Of a DNA stretch of 64,000 bases, positions 17,349-27,716 are shown piece by piece. Position 1 is the stretch's first letter; every line of letters begins with the position of its first letter. Below the pieces are notes generated by a model. It made no database searches and was not told the origin of the DNA. It saw only the letters and a list, made by a program, of their open reading frames with translations. A program made the position numbers and the translations under genes. Source of the stretch: an uncultured Eudoraea sp. (GTDB lineage: Bacteria > Bacteroidota > Bacteroidia > Flavobacteriales > Flavobacteriaceae). The stretch lies in contig CAMYIE010000009.1 of assembly GCA_947258405.1 (NCBI GenBank), positions 34,149 to 98,148 of the forward strand, given 5' to 3'.

Positions 17349-17726
17349 ATGGTAAACAATGAAGCATTCATCAAACGATTGGAGCACATTCTTCAATATT
17401 ATGGCCTTTCAGCTTCTGCATTTGCCGACAGTATAGGTGTGCAGCGGTCCAGTATTTCCCATCTCCTATCGGGAAGAAATAAACCGAGTCTTGAATTTGT
17501 GCTCAAGGTGATACGCACCTACCCCGATGTAAATCTCTACTGGTTACTTAATGGCAAAGGAAGCTTTCCACAAAAAACAGCCTCTGCTTCTACTACGGTT
17601 TCTCGTCCTCCTGAAGATTCACGTCGGCCTGTCGACAAAAAAACGATCCAAAAGATTGTTATTTTCTATGATGACGGCAGCTTTGAGGCCTTTGAGGAGC
17701 CCAATGGATCGTCAACTTCCCCCTAA
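17349..17726 (+). CDS. XRE-family helix-turn-helix protein
   Basis: 125 residues. The N-terminal ~65 residues form a Cro/C1-type HTH (LSASAFADSIGVQRSSISHL, then LSGRNKPSLEFVLKV) followed by VNLYWLLNGKGSF, common in chromosomal flavobacterial regulators of this type. The C-terminal part is a Pro/Ser-rich linker and a short KIVIFYDDGSFEAFEEPN strand pair. Targets unknown. The next gene, a lipoprotein, starts 49 nt downstream, so a shared transcript with the lipoprotein and terC genes is possible. Confidence 0.85.
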   Translation: MVNNEAFIKRLEHILQYYGLSASAFADSIGVQRSSISHLLSGRNKPSLEFVLKVIRTYPDVNLYWLLNGKGSFPQKTASASTTVSRPPEDSRRPVDKKTIQKIVIFYDDGSFEAFEEPNGSSTSP

Positions 17727-17775
17727 GCCCCGATCAGACTATGAAATATCGGTCCTAATTCGTTATTTTGTGACC

Positions 17776-18150
17776 ATGTTTAGCCGATTTCTGTGTGCTG
17801 GCTGTCTTGTATTGATGGTTTCATGTTATGAAGCACAGCGAGATTGCCAGGTTTTCAAAGAAGGAACATTCGAATTTACCGCCCAACTGGATGGAGAAGA
17901 GGTCACAACCACATTTGTCAGGCAGGGTGATATTGAGATCGATTATTTTCAAGGCAAGAGCGATACATCGGCTGTTCGCTGGATCAATAGCTGCGAATAT
18001 ATTGTCAGGAAACTAAATCCGAAAAGCAAATCGGAGGAGAAATCGATCCATATGAAAATATTGTCTACCACGGCCGATTCATATACGTTTGAATATGGTA
18101 TAGTAGGCAGTTCGAACAAATCGAAAGGCACTGCTATAAAAATTAAATAA
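17776..18150 (+). CDS. Small conserved lipoprotein
   Basis: 124 residues from the ATG at 17776. A longer frame begins at 17551 but overlaps the XRE gene and would bury the signal peptide. The start FLCAGCLVLMVSC gives a lipobox-like LMVS-C. The mature part begins CYEAQRDCQVFKEGTFEF and has pairs of Cys and beta-strand-rich sequence. Small flavobacterial proteins of this type are, as I recall, often mislabelled as DNA topoisomerase IV; this one is clearly an envelope lipoprotein. It ends 1 nt before terC, so translation is probably coupled. Confidence 0.78.
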   Translation: MFSRFLCAGCLVLMVSCYEAQRDCQVFKEGTFEFTAQLDGEEVTTTFVRQGDIEIDYFQGKSDTSAVRWINSCEYIVRKLNPKSKSEEKSIHMKILSTTADSYTFEYGIVGSSNKSKGTAIKIK

Positions 18151-18151
18151 T

Positions 18152-18955
18152 ATGTTTGACATTCTCTCCAGCCCCGATGCTTGGGTAGCCCTTCTAACGC
18201 TTACTTTTCTTGAAATCGTGCTGGGTATCGACAATATTATTTTTATCTCCATAGCAGCCAACAAGCTGCCTGAAAAAGACCAGAAACGCGCAACAAATAT
18301 CGGGCTGCTGCTCGCTATGTTGCAAAGGATCATATTGCTTTTCGCCGTTTCCTTCCTGATAGGACTTAAAAATCCATTCTACTATATCAATTCCTCCTGG
18401 ATTTCCATTGGGGTGAGTTGGCAGGCCATTATCCTCTTCGTTGGCGGGCTTTTTCTGATCTATAAAAGTACTTCCGAGATTCACGAAAAGGTAGAAATGC
18501 CCATGCACGATGAAGATAGCATCAAAGCCAAAAATCTTACCAGTCTGTCGCGCGCTATCGTTCAGATCATAATTATCGATTTCATATTTTCCATAGACTC
18601 TATTCTTACCGCGGTAGGAATGACCAACGGTATTGGAGAAAAACCTATCGATGCCCTGGTATTGATGGTTATTGCAGTAGTGGTATCGATCATCATTATG
18701 ATGGTGTTTGCAAATGGTATTCGGGAATTCATCAGCAAGCATCCTTCCATGCAGCTATTAGCACTTTCCTTTCTCATCCTGATAGGTTTTATGCTGATTG
18801 CCGAAGCTGCGCACCTGAGCCATACACGGATCTTCGATACAGAGATCGGAGTGATCCCCAAAGGGTACCTCTATTTCGCGATCGCATTTTCGCTATTGGT
18901 AGAATTTCTTAATATGAAGATGAGGAAAAACATCCCCGCCGAGGATGAAGAGTAA
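18152..18955 (+). CDS. TerC family integral membrane protein
   Basis: 267 residues with about seven to eight hydrophobic helices. The family's acidic intramembrane motifs are visible: VLGIDNIIFI near residue 25 and FSIDSILTAVG near residue 150. TerC relatives are linked to manganese export and to metal loading of exported proteins; some were first seen in tellurite resistance loci. No ter cluster is nearby, so the housekeeping metal role is more likely. It starts 1 nt after the lipoprotein stop. Confidence 0.92.
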   Translation: MFDILSSPDAWVALLTLTFLEIVLGIDNIIFISIAANKLPEKDQKRATNIGLLLAMLQRIILLFAVSFLIGLKNPFYYINSSWISIGVSWQAIILFVGGLFLIYKSTSEIHEKVEMPMHDEDSIKAKNLTSLSRAIVQIIIIDFIFSIDSILTAVGMTNGIGEKPIDALVLMVIAVVVSIIIMMVFANGIREFISKHPSMQLLALSFLILIGFMLIAEAAHLSHTRIFDTEIGVIPKGYLYFAIAFSLLVEFLNMKMRKNIPAEDEE

Positions 18956-18976
18956 AAAGGTGAGCAGAGTATTGGA

Positions 18977-19411
18977 TTAGTTCTTGCGTGAATTCCGCAA
19001 CAATTCGTTTTGCTCTTCCATGAGGTTTTTCAACTGATCGAGCAACTCTATATCTTTAGGAGTGACCTCCTGGACATCTTTAGGATCCTCAGCCTTGGTT
19101 CTCAGCTTGTTCATTGCTTTGATCACCATAAAAATGGTAAGGGCGATGATAACAAAATCGATCACCACTTCGATGAACAGGCCATAGCCTATGACGATGG
19201 CCTCGGTATTTTCAGTAGCTGGTTTTAAAATCCATTCCTGGTCAGCAAAGCTTGTTTCTCCGGTAATTAAAGCAAGCGGGGGCATTACTATTTTCCTGAC
19301 AAGTGTATTGACTACATTGTTAAAGGCCGTACCGATAATGATCCCCACAGCCATATCGATCATATTTCCCCTGACCGCAAAATTCTTGAACTCCTGAAAC
19401 AGTTTTTTCAT
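18977..19411 (-). CDS. mscL: Large-conductance mechanosensitive channel
   Basis: 144 residues, typical MscL length. The N-terminal amphipathic helix and first membrane helix are visible as EFKNFAVRGNMIDMAVGIII, followed by GTAFNNVVNTLVRKIVMPPL. TM2 is FIEVVIDFVIIALTIFMVIK, then a charged C-terminal helix (DIELLDQLKNLMEEQNELLR). It opens a wide pore on membrane stretch to release osmolytes on hypo-osmotic shock. It lies 11 nt downstream of parC on the same strand, probably at the end of the parE-parC transcript. Confidence 0.96.
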   Translation of the reverse strand: MKKLFQEFKNFAVRGNMIDMAVGIIIGTAFNNVVNTLVRKIVMPPLALITGETSFADQEWILKPATENTEAIVIGYGLFIEVVIDFVIIALTIFMVIKAMNKLRTKAEDPKDVQEVTPKDIELLDQLKNLMEEQNELLRNSRKN

Positions 19412-19422
19412 TTTCGACTGAT

Positions 19423-22098
19423 CTAGAAAAGGGTTGTCTGTCCTTCTGATGACTTGGATTCATCATCCTTTTTAACCGCCTTTGTAGGCTTCGCTTTTTT
19501 GGGCTTTGAGTCCGCAGATTTATCTTCAGATCCAACGCTTTCCTCATCGACCACCTCGATGTCCCGGGTATCATGTTCGGCAGGTTCCTCGAAGGGTAAT
19601 GGATCCAGAATATTGATGTTTTTAACTTTATCTGAGGTGAGTTGATTCCCCTGGGCTTTGATCCCTTTTACAACGATAAATTGTTCAATATCTACCTGGA
19701 GGTTGGGTTTCGCATCTTTACCCCTGGGTTTTACAAACTCCAGTTCCACCAATGGTCGCCAGTCTGTAGAGACCAGCTCCATATGGGATTTAGCATGATC
19801 GGTAATCACGTTTTCAACCCTTTCTTCCTTCTCGATCAGAAATCTTTTAACATAATAGCGTTCTTTGTCCCCGTCGAAATGAATAACCGAAATGGGCTTA
19901 TTGGGCTTCCATTTTTCCAAGACGATCATATCGTCTTTAAAGCGCATAGTTATCTCTGGGATCACCGTCCTTACATCACCTTTCTGACTGATGATCAATA
20001 GCCGATCCTCCCCTGTAAATTCACCAAGCAACTCGCCTCTCGAATCTATATTGAGCCTTTGGACCGTATCATCGAACCATAGTTTCCTCGGTTTCAGGGT
20101 AGAGATCCCTTTTTCTTTCAGCTCGATACGTTTTACCGAATACTTGGTCACGATGTTCCCTTTAGATCCCCGTCCCTTAATCATCACATCGGCAAAATCG
20201 AGTTCCCATTTTAGTTTCTTTATACTTCCTGACTGTCTGAGATGAACAGTAACCACCTCGGCCTCACCGTTAGGGTTAGCTGAGAAATAATGCACATCCG
20301 ATCCTGCCTTACCCCCACTGAGATCGTAGATCTTGTCGCGGGTAACCCCGGTAACATTAAACCGTTTCACATAACTCGAACCTCCGCGACCGTCCTTGTA
20401 GATCATATTATAGGTAGTGCGCGCATCTTTCTTCTTAAAAACGGCCACATGAATAATATTCTTACCCACAAAGGTTTTAGAATCGACCTTGGTCACCATC
20501 ATCTGGCCACTTTTTGTGAAAACGATGATATCGTCTATATCACTGCAATCGGTGACATATTCATCGCGTCTGAGCGAAGTGCCTATGAAGCCCTCTTCAC
20601 GATTCACATAAAGCTTGGTATTACGGATTACGACCTTGGTAGCTTCGATGTCGTCGAAAATGCGAATCTCAGACTTCCGCTCACGGCCTTTGCCATATTT
20701 TTTCTTTAACTCCTTAAAATAATTAATAGCATAGGTAACCAGGTTTTCCAGGTGATGTTTGGTTTCCGCGATTTTCTCTTCAAGGCTTTCGAGATGTTGT
20801 TGTGCCTTATCCAGGTCGAATTTTGAGATCCTCTTGATCCGAATCTCGGTGAGTTTTACAATATCCTCTTTGGTTACAGCCCGCTTCAGGTGCTTTATGT
20901 GCGGTTTTAGCCCTTTATCGATGGCACTGATAACACCTTCCCATGTCTCTTCCTCCTCGATATCTCTGTAGATACGGTTTTCAATAAAAATGCGTTCGAG
21001 GGAAGCAAAATGCCATTGTTCTTCCAGTTCACTCAACTGGATCTCCAATTCGGCCTTAAGCAATGCCACCGTATTATCGGTAGAGCGCACCAGCATCTCC
21101 TTAACCCCTATAAAAAGGGGTTTATTGTCTTCAATAACGCATCCGAGGGGCGAAATGGAGGATTCGCAAGCGGTAAAGGCATATAGGGCGTCGATGGTTT
21201 TATCAGGTGAAATACCGGAAGGCAGATGCACCAGGATCTCGACCTCTGCCGCGGTATTGTCTTCTATTTTTTTGATTTTGATCTTCCCCTTATCGTTGGC
21301 TTTCAGAATAGAATCGATAAGTGAGGAGGTATTAGTGGTAAATGGAATTTCTTTGATTACCAGGGTATTCTTATCGAGTTGATTGATCCGGGCACGCACC
21401 CTCATCTTACCGCCACGATTCCCTTCATTATAGTTGGTTACATCGATGATCCCTGCGGTAGGAAAGTCGGGAAATATTTTAAACCGCTGACCTTTGAGAT
21501 GTTTAACTGAAGCATCGATCAGCTCATTAAAATTATGGGGCAGGATCTTTGTGGAAAGACCCACGGCAATCCCATCGGCCCCCTGAGCGAGCAAAAGTGG
21601 AAATTTAACCGGAAGATTTATCGGTTCCTTTTTCCGTCCATCATAACTCAGTTGCCATTCGGTTATTTTCGGACTAAATACTACCTCGAGTGCAAATTTA
21701 GAAAGTCGTGCTTCTATATATCGTGAAGCCGCTGCCCTGTCGCCCGTAAGGATGTTTCCCCAGTTTCCCTGAGTATCGATAAGCAGATCTTTCTGGCCGA
21801 TCTGAACCATGGCATCGGCGATACTTGCGTCTCCATGGGGGTGGTATTGCATGGTATGCCCTACCACGTTAGCCACCTTGTTGTACCGACCGTCATCGAG
21901 TTCCTTCAGGGCATGCATGATTCTTCGCTGCACTGGCTTAAACCCATCCTCAATGGCCGGAATCGCTCTTTCCAGAATAACATAAGAGGCATAATCCAGG
22001 AACCAATCCTTGTACATCCCGGTAACCCTGGTAAGCGATTCCGTGCTGGCATTCTGGCCTTCTTCCCAATTTTCGTTCACTTCTCCATTCTCTTCCAT
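19423..22098 (-). CDS. parC: DNA topoisomerase IV subunit A
   Basis: 891 residues. The breakage-reunion domain holds the catalytic Tyr127 (RAAASRYIEARLS) and the quinolone-site helix YHPHGDASIADAMVQ at 85-99. The C-terminal part is the beta-pinwheel, followed by a low-complexity Lys/Ser/Glu tail that ends EGQTTLF. With ParE it decatenates daughter chromosomes. The pairing with an adjacent ParE and the degenerate pinwheel favour ParC over GyrA. The start at 22098 lies 28 nt after parE, so they form an operon. Confidence 0.95.
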   Translation of the reverse strand: MEENGEVNENWEEGQNASTESLTRVTGMYKDWFLDYASYVILERAIPAIEDGFKPVQRRIMHALKELDDGRYNKVANVVGHTMQYHPHGDASIADAMVQIGQKDLLIDTQGNWGNILTGDRAAASRYIEARLSKFALEVVFSPKITEWQLSYDGRKKEPINLPVKFPLLLAQGADGIAVGLSTKILPHNFNELIDASVKHLKGQRFKIFPDFPTAGIIDVTNYNEGNRGGKMRVRARINQLDKNTLVIKEIPFTTNTSSLIDSILKANDKGKIKIKKIEDNTAAEVEILVHLPSGISPDKTIDALYAFTACESSISPLGCVIEDNKPLFIGVKEMLVRSTDNTVALLKAELEIQLSELEEQWHFASLERIFIENRIYRDIEEEETWEGVISAIDKGLKPHIKHLKRAVTKEDIVKLTEIRIKRISKFDLDKAQQHLESLEEKIAETKHHLENLVTYAINYFKELKKKYGKGRERKSEIRIFDDIEATKVVIRNTKLYVNREEGFIGTSLRRDEYVTDCSDIDDIIVFTKSGQMMVTKVDSKTFVGKNIIHVAVFKKKDARTTYNMIYKDGRGGSSYVKRFNVTGVTRDKIYDLSGGKAGSDVHYFSANPNGEAEVVTVHLRQSGSIKKLKWELDFADVMIKGRGSKGNIVTKYSVKRIELKEKGISTLKPRKLWFDDTVQRLNIDSRGELLGEFTGEDRLLIISQKGDVRTVIPEITMRFKDDMIVLEKWKPNKPISVIHFDGDKERYYVKRFLIEKEERVENVITDHAKSHMELVSTDWRPLVELEFVKPRGKDAKPNLQVDIEQFIVVKGIKAQGNQLTSDKVKNINILDPLPFEEPAEHDTRDIEVVDEESVGSEDKSADSKPKKAKPTKAVKKDDESKSSEGQTTLF

Positions 22099-22126
22099 TA
22101 GGAAAGACTTAATTTCTGATTTACAA

Positions 22127-23980
22127 TTAGTTCTCTTCTATTAAATCTACTTCTACTTTAAGGTTCTCGATAATGAATTCCTGCCGGTCGGGGGTGTTTT
22201 TCCCCATATAGAATTTAAGCAGCTCCTCTATAGACATGGCCTTGTCGAGCATCACGGGCTCCAGCCTTATATCGTCTCCGATAAAGTGTTTGAATTCATC
22301 GGGTGAGATCTCCCCCAGCCCCTTAAATCTTGTAATTTCGGGTTTTCCTTTGAGTTTCTTTATCGCTTCGGTTTTTTCGTCCTGGTTATAACAGTATATT
22401 GTTTCTTTCTTGTCGCGTACCCTGAATAAAGGTGTTTGAAGGATATAAAGATGATTTTCTTTGATCAGTTCCGGGAAAAATTGCAGAAAAAAGGTAATCA
22501 ACAATAAACGGATATGCATTCCATCCACATCGGCGTCGGTGGCAATCACAATATTATTATACCTGAGATCCTCCAAGGAATCTTCGATGTTCAATGCGGC
22601 CTGTAGCAGATTGAATTCCTCGTTTTCATATACGATCTTCTTACTCATACCATAAGAATTCAAAGGCTTTCCTCTAAGGCTGAATACGGCCTGAGTATTA
22701 ACATCCCTCGATTTGGTAATAGACCCTGAGGCCGAATCTCCCTCTGTGATAAACAAGGTTGAATCGAGTCTCCTTTCATTCTTCATATCCCCAAGATGGA
22801 TACGGCAATCCCGGAGTTTCTTATTGTGGAGGCTGGCCTTTTTAGCCCTTTCACGAGCCAGTTTCCGGATTCCGGAAAGTTCTTTTCGTTCCTTTTCCGC
22901 CTGTACGATCTTTCGCTGTATACTATCGGCAACTTCGGTGTTTTTATGTAAAAAATTGTCGAGTTGCTTCCCGATAAAATCATTGATATAGCTACGGACA
23001 GTAGGCAGGCCATCACCCATTTCTGTAGAACCCAGCTTGGTTTTGGTCTGGCTTTCAAAAACCGGCTCCATCACTTTGATTGCGATGGCAGCGATGATCG
23101 ATTTACGAATATCGGAGGCATCGTAATTCTTTCCGTAATAATCTCTAATTGTTTTTACAATAGCCTCGCGGAAAGCCGATTGATGGGTTCCGCCCTGAGT
23201 GGTATGCTGGCCATTGACAAAAGACTGGTATTCCTCACTGTACTGGGTTTTACTGTGCGTCATCGCCACTTCGATGTCCTTGCCTCTTAAATGAATAACA
23301 GGATATCGCATATCATCCATGCTATTTTGGTCTTCCAGAAGGTCTTTCAGTCCATTCTCTGAATGATATTTCTCACCATTGAAAACAATGGTCAGTCCGG
23401 GATTTAGATAGACATAGTTTTTGAGCATGCGTTCCACATACTCATTGCGGTACTTGTATTTTTTAAAAATATCCAGATCTGGCGTAAAGGTGACCTTTGT
23501 GCCACGCCGGCGGGAAGTTTCTTCCAGGAATTCCTCATCCACAAGCTCCCCCGAGCTAAATTCAGCAGCTTTAGATTTTCCATCACGGGTAGATTCTACC
23601 CTGAAATAAGCAGAGAGCGCATTCACCGCTTTTGTCCCCACCCCGTTAAGTCCGACCGATTTCTTAAATGCCCGGGTATCGTACTTACCGCCTGTATTCA
23701 TTTTAGACACCACGTCTACCACTTTACCCAGAGGGATACCCCGCCCGTAGTCGCGTACATTAACCTTATCACCCTGAATAGAAATATCGATGGTTTTACC
23801 GGCGCCCATCACGAATTCATCGATACAATTATCGATGACTTCTTTAAGGAGTATGTAGATGCCATCGTCGTGAGATGAGCCGTCTCCCAGCTTACCGATA
23901 TACATACCGGGCCGCATCCTGATGTGCTCTTTCCAGTCGAGCGAGCGGATATTTTCCTCTGTATATTGGGATTGCGCCAT
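22127..23980 (-). CDS. parE: DNA topoisomerase IV subunit B
   Basis: 617 residues, the short length usual for Bacteroidetes ParE. GHKL ATPase motifs: [13 protein letters not shown] (Glu47, Asn51), [11 protein letters not shown] (77-85) and [11 protein letters not shown] (110-120). Toprim motifs: [10 protein letters not shown] and [16 protein letters not shown]. It supplies ATP hydrolysis and metal binding for the topoisomerase IV strand-passage cycle. First gene of the parE-parC(-mscL) group. No obvious TAnnTTTG element directly upstream. Confidence 0.96.
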   Translation of the reverse strand: MAQSQYTEENIRSLDWKEHIRMRPGMYIGKLGDGSSHDDGIYILLKEVIDNCIDEFVMGAGKTIDISIQGDKVNVRDYGRGIPLGKVVDVVSKMNTGGKYDTRAFKKSVGLNGVGTKAVNALSAYFRVESTRDGKSKAAEFSSGELVDEEFLEETSRRRGTKVTFTPDLDIFKKYKYRNEYVERMLKNYVYLNPGLTIVFNGEKYHSENGLKDLLEDQNSMDDMRYPVIHLRGKDIEVAMTHSKTQYSEEYQSFVNGQHTTQGGTHQSAFREAIVKTIRDYYGKNYDASDIRKSIIAAIAIKVMEPVFESQTKTKLGSTEMGDGLPTVRSYINDFIGKQLDNFLHKNTEVADSIQRKIVQAEKERKELSGIRKLARERAKKASLHNKKLRDCRIHLGDMKNERRLDSTLFITEGDSASGSITKSRDVNTQAVFSLRGKPLNSYGMSKKIVYENEEFNLLQAALNIEDSLEDLRYNNIVIATDADVDGMHIRLLLITFFLQFFPELIKENHLYILQTPLFRVRDKKETIYCYNQDEKTEAIKKLKGKPEITRFKGLGEISPDEFKHFIGDDIRLEPVMLDKAMSIEELLKFYMGKNTPDRQEFIIENLKVEVDLIEEN

Positions 23981-24121
23981 ATAATTTGGGGATTATACTT
24001 GCTAATATATAATTCTAGCCCAGAAATCAAAATGCCGCCTAAAGAAAGTAATTAACAATAAAAACGCCGGAATTGTTGATATTTCTGTAATCCCAGCCAT
24101 CCGTACCGTACAGATATACGG

Positions 24122-25216
24122 CTAAACATTAAACCTGAAGTGCATCACATCCCCGTCCTTAACCACATAGTCCTTGCCTTCGATTCTCATTTTACCGGCT
24201 TCCTTTACCCTGGCTTCGCTGCCATAACTTTTATAATCCGCCAGTGCGATTACCTCGGCCCTGATAAATCCTTTCTCAAAATCTGTGTGGATCACCCCTG
24301 CGCCCTGCGGGGCTGTAGCGCCAATGGGGATTGTCCAGGCGCGGACTTCCTTGGGTCCGGCAGTAAAGTACGTCTGTAAATGCAGGAGCCTGTACGCAGC
24401 ACGTATGAGCTTAGAGGAACCCGGCTCTTCCAATCCTACATCTTCCAGAAACATTTGTCGTTCTTCATAGGTCTCCAGTTCCATTATGTCGGCTTCTGTA
24501 CCTACGGCCAATACTATTATCTCTGCATCTTCATGTTTAACAGCCTCTCGTACCTGATCTACATATTGGTTTCCGCTAACTGCCGAAGCTTCATCAACGT
24601 TACATACATAGAGTACCGGTTTATCGGTGATCAACTGAAGTGTATTTACATATTCCTGTCGGTCTTCCTCCGAAATATTCAAGGCCCGCACTGAAGTACC
24701 AGACTCAAGACCTTTTTGAATTTGGGTAAGTACTGCAACTTCTTTCTGAGCTTCCTTGTCTCCAGTTTTAGCAGCCCTTCCCACCCTGTCGAGTCTTTTC
24801 TCTACAGATTCCAGATCTTTAAGCTGCAGCTCCATATCGATGGTTTCCTTATCTCTTGCAGGATCAACCGAACCGTCTACATGAACCACGTTATCATTAT
24901 CAAAGCAGCGCAGGACATGCAAAATAGCATCGGTTTCCCTAATGTTGGCCAGGAACTGGTTGCCCAGCCCCTCCCCTTTGCTAGCTCCTTTAACAAGCCC
25001 GGCAATATCTACTATCTCTACTGTCGCCGGGATCACCTTTTCAGGATTCACAAGCTTATCGAGTTCCTCAAGTCTGGGGTCGGGTACGTTAACTACTCCA
25101 ATATTCGGCTCTATCGTACAGAACGGAAAGTTTGCACTTTGTGCCTTCGCGTTCGAAAGACAATTAAAAAGTGTAGATTTTCCAACATTAGGCAATCCCA
25201 CAATTCCTGCTTTCAT
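24122..25216 (-). CDS. ychF: Redox-regulated ATPase of the Obg/YchF family
   Basis: 364 residues, standard YchF/OLA1 length. P-loop GLPNVGKST at 7-15; switch region [14 protein letters not shown]; the usual NKxD is replaced by CNVDE, which is the reason YchF binds ATP in place of GTP. A coiled-coil segment (~120-190) and the C-terminal TGS domain ([20 protein letters not shown], then [17 protein letters not shown]) are complete. It associates with ribosomes and affects stress and redox responses. A TATATTTG promoter element lies 22 nt upstream. Confidence 0.96.
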   Translation of the reverse strand: MKAGIVGLPNVGKSTLFNCLSNAKAQSANFPFCTIEPNIGVVNVPDPRLEELDKLVNPEKVIPATVEIVDIAGLVKGASKGEGLGNQFLANIRETDAILHVLRCFDNDNVVHVDGSVDPARDKETIDMELQLKDLESVEKRLDRVGRAAKTGDKEAQKEVAVLTQIQKGLESGTSVRALNISEEDRQEYVNTLQLITDKPVLYVCNVDEASAVSGNQYVDQVREAVKHEDAEIIVLAVGTEADIMELETYEERQMFLEDVGLEEPGSSKLIRAAYRLLHLQTYFTAGPKEVRAWTIPIGATAPQGAGVIHTDFEKGFIRAEVIALADYKSYGSEARVKEAGKMRIEGKDYVVKDGDVMHFRFNV

Positions 25217-25237
25217 AATCGATCTGTTTTAAGCGTG

Positions 25238-25245
25238 CAAATATA
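25238..25245 (-). promoter_or_regulatory. -7 promoter element for ychF
   Basis: TATATTTG on the reverse strand, a perfect TAnnTTTG match ending 22 nt before the ychF start codon. No clear -33 TTG at the usual distance. Confidence 0.55.
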
Positions 25246-25284
25246 GTTTTTACTGGTATATTTAGCGTATAAGATTAGTTTTGA

Positions 25285-26070
25285 ATGCAAAAAATAGTAC
25301 TTCAGGGCATCGCCTACGACGATAAATCCTCCTTTATGAAAGGAACCGCCCAGGCGCCTCCGCTTATCAGGGAATGTTACCACAGTGCTTCTGCTAATTA
25401 TTATGCCGAAAATGGCATGGAGATTATTCCCGGTATATTCAATGATTCTGGAGATTTAAATCCGGGTGAATATTTTGATGTAGAAACCTTTACCAGGAAT
25501 AACCTTAATAAACAATTTAATATAATTACCCTTGGTGGAGACCACTCCATTACCTTTCCAGTATTCAGGGCTTTTCACGAGCTGAAAGGTCCTGTAGATA
25601 TACTTCATATCGATGCACATGCTGACTTATACGACGAGTTTGAAGGAGATCGCTATAGCCATGCCTGTCCGTTTGCACGTATTATGGAAGAAGGACTCTG
25701 CAGTCGACTTGTTCAGGTAGGTATCCGCACTATGACACGCCATCAGCAGGAGCAAGCAGCAAAGTTTTCTGTAGAAGTAATTCCGGCAGCTGGATTTTCT
25801 CAGGCCTCCCTGCCAGAATTTAAGACCCCGCTCTATTTAAGCCTCGACATGGACGCGCTCGATCCTGCATACGCCCCTGGCATCTCGCACTATGAACCAG
25901 GTGGTCTAACAAGCCGGCAGGTTTTAGACATCATCCAGCAAATAAATGTGCCGCTTGTGGGAGCAGATATCGTAGAATACAATCCAACACGAGACATCAA
26001 TCGAATGACCGGCATGCTCTGTGCAAAATTTCTGAAAGAGATCAGCGCTAAAATGCTGGAGTCCATATAG
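25285..26070 (+). CDS. Agmatinase-like ureohydrolase
   Basis: 261 residues, slightly short for the arginase/agmatinase family but with all Mn ligands: His87 (GGDHS), Asp110, His112 and Asp114 (DAHAD), Asp188 and Asp190 (SLDMDALDP). The family hydrolyses agmatine to putrescine and urea, or related guanidino compounds. The final segment VGADIVEYNPTRDIN is typical. The exact substrate cannot be fixed from motifs alone. Monocistronic; its 3' end meets the ferredoxin gene after 5 nt. Confidence 0.9.
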   Translation: MQKIVLQGIAYDDKSSFMKGTAQAPPLIRECYHSASANYYAENGMEIIPGIFNDSGDLNPGEYFDVETFTRNNLNKQFNIITLGGDHSITFPVFRAFHELKGPVDILHIDAHADLYDEFEGDRYSHACPFARIMEEGLCSRLVQVGIRTMTRHQQEQAAKFSVEVIPAAGFSQASLPEFKTPLYLSLDMDALDPAYAPGISHYEPGGLTSRQVLDIIQQINVPLVGADIVEYNPTRDINRMTGMLCAKFLKEISAKMLESI

Positions 26071-26075
26071 AGGTG

Positions 26076-26438
<363 letters not shown>

Positions 26439-26446
26439 CTAATGCT

Positions 26447-26454
26447 TATTTTTG
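26447..26454 (+). promoter_or_regulatory. -7 promoter element for the acyl-CoA reductase gene
   Basis: TATTTTTG matches TAnnTTTG and ends 23 nt before the proposed TTG start at 26478. The 51-nt divergent gap must also hold the ferredoxin promoter, so the two overlap. Confidence 0.45.
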
Positions 26455-26477
26455 CGCAAAATTAATTCCAAAAGGTC

Positions 26478-27554
26478 TTGCAGACAAATTTAATATCGGG
26501 TATCGAGGAAAGAATACAAGCTTTTGTTAAACTTGGTGAGTGTTTTGGCGACTTCGTCCGATGGACAGCATCAGATAAACCAGCCGTTGATATAGAACTG
26601 GAATGGCTAAAGAAATTGGAGCCGTTGGTCAGTCAGGCAAAATCACATAATGGATGGTTTACCAATGAAAACATAGTCTATGCCCTGGAATGTTGGGCAG
26701 AGCTATTGCAGGAAGACCGTTTGAGAACCTGGCTCTATAGTTATGATTTGAAACAAATACCACCCAGAACAATAGCCATTATAACTGCAGGAAATATACC
26801 ATTGGTAGGATTTCACGATGTACTATGCACGCTTATAACGGGTCATAAAGCTTTGATCAAATGTTCCTCCAACGACAAGCTATTATTGCCTTTTGTTGCA
26901 GATTTTTTGATCGCTCAGTCAGATCAATTCAGGGGTAAAATCGAATTCAGCGATGGTGTACTTCAGGATTTCGATGCTGTGATCGCAACCGGAAGTAACA
27001 ATACCGCCCGATATTTCGAATTTTATTTTAGTAAGAAACCGCACATCATAAGAAAAAACAGGAATTCCGTGGCTGTTCTCAAGGGTAATGAATCGGAAGA
27101 TGAACTAAAGTTATTGGGAGAAGATGTTTTCAGGTATTTTGGATTGGGGTGTCGCTCGGTATCAAAACTATTTCTTCCCCGGGATTATGATTTCGACAAG
27201 TTGTTCAAGGCTTTGTATGGGTACCGGAATTTACTTGACCATGTCAAATACACCAATAATTACGATTATAACAAGGCGGTGTACCTAATGAGTGAGTTCG
27301 ATAGTCTCGACAATGGATTTGTAATGCTAAAGGAGGACCAGCGTTATGGGTCACCTATTGCAACCCTCTTTTATGAATACTACGGCACGGTAGAACAATT
27401 GAAACAACGATTGAAACAAGATGAGGAGCAAATACAGTGTTTGGTCGCAATTGGGTTTACTGATGATGAAGTTCCTTTCGGGCAAACACAGCGCCCAGGT
27501 TTGAACGACTATGCAGACGGAGTGGATACTGTTGAATTCCTGTTGAGAAACTGA
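26478..27554 (+). CDS. LuxC-type acyl-CoA reductase, TTG start
   Basis: 358 residues of the LuxC/acyl-CoA reductase family, related to aldehyde dehydrogenases. It would reduce fatty acyl thioesters to aldehyde with NADPH. Visible are ITAGNIPLVGFHDVLCTL, IKCSSND, and the catalytic Cys225 in FGLGCRSVSKLF. The frame has no ATG before the conserved region and a stop at 26463-26465, so the TTG at 26478 is the best start. No lux genes (luxAB, luxD, luxE) are present, so bioluminescence is not implied. serC starts 162 nt downstream. Confidence 0.85.
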   Translation: MQTNLISGIEERIQAFVKLGECFGDFVRWTASDKPAVDIELEWLKKLEPLVSQAKSHNGWFTNENIVYALECWAELLQEDRLRTWLYSYDLKQIPPRTIAIITAGNIPLVGFHDVLCTLITGHKALIKCSSNDKLLLPFVADFLIAQSDQFRGKIEFSDGVLQDFDAVIATGSNNTARYFEFYFSKKPHIIRKNRNSVAVLKGNESEDELKLLGEDVFRYFGLGCRSVSKLFLPRDYDFDKLFKALYGYRNLLDHVKYTNNYDYNKAVYLMSEFDSLDNGFVMLKEDQRYGSPIATLFYEYYGTVEQLKQRLKQDEEQIQCLVAIGFTDDEVPFGQTQRPGLNDYADGVDTVEFLLRN

Positions 27555-27716
27555 TTGATTTTTCTACGTTTTCCTTCCGCTATTTCATGATAATTTATGA
27601 CCTTTGAAGCTTGTTGGAAAAAGGCTGCTTTGCATTGGTTTTTTCCATTTTCTAAGAAGGATATCATCGGTGCTTTAACTGGCCTGAAGTATTCGCTCTG
27701 AACCAAAACTCGAAAA

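Noticed and set aside
17551-17775. In-frame upstream extension of the lipoprotein gene at 17776
   Set aside because: It overlaps the XRE gene in another frame and would place about 75 residues before the lipoprotein signal peptide.
24716-25246. Long open frame opposite ychF (176 codons)
   Set aside because: It lies entirely antisense to a fully conserved gene and has no recognisable domain; a shadow frame.
26478-27554. Bioluminescence locus suggested by the LuxC-type reductase
   Set aside because: No luciferase, LuxD or LuxE genes nearby; the family is common in non-luminous Bacteroidetes.
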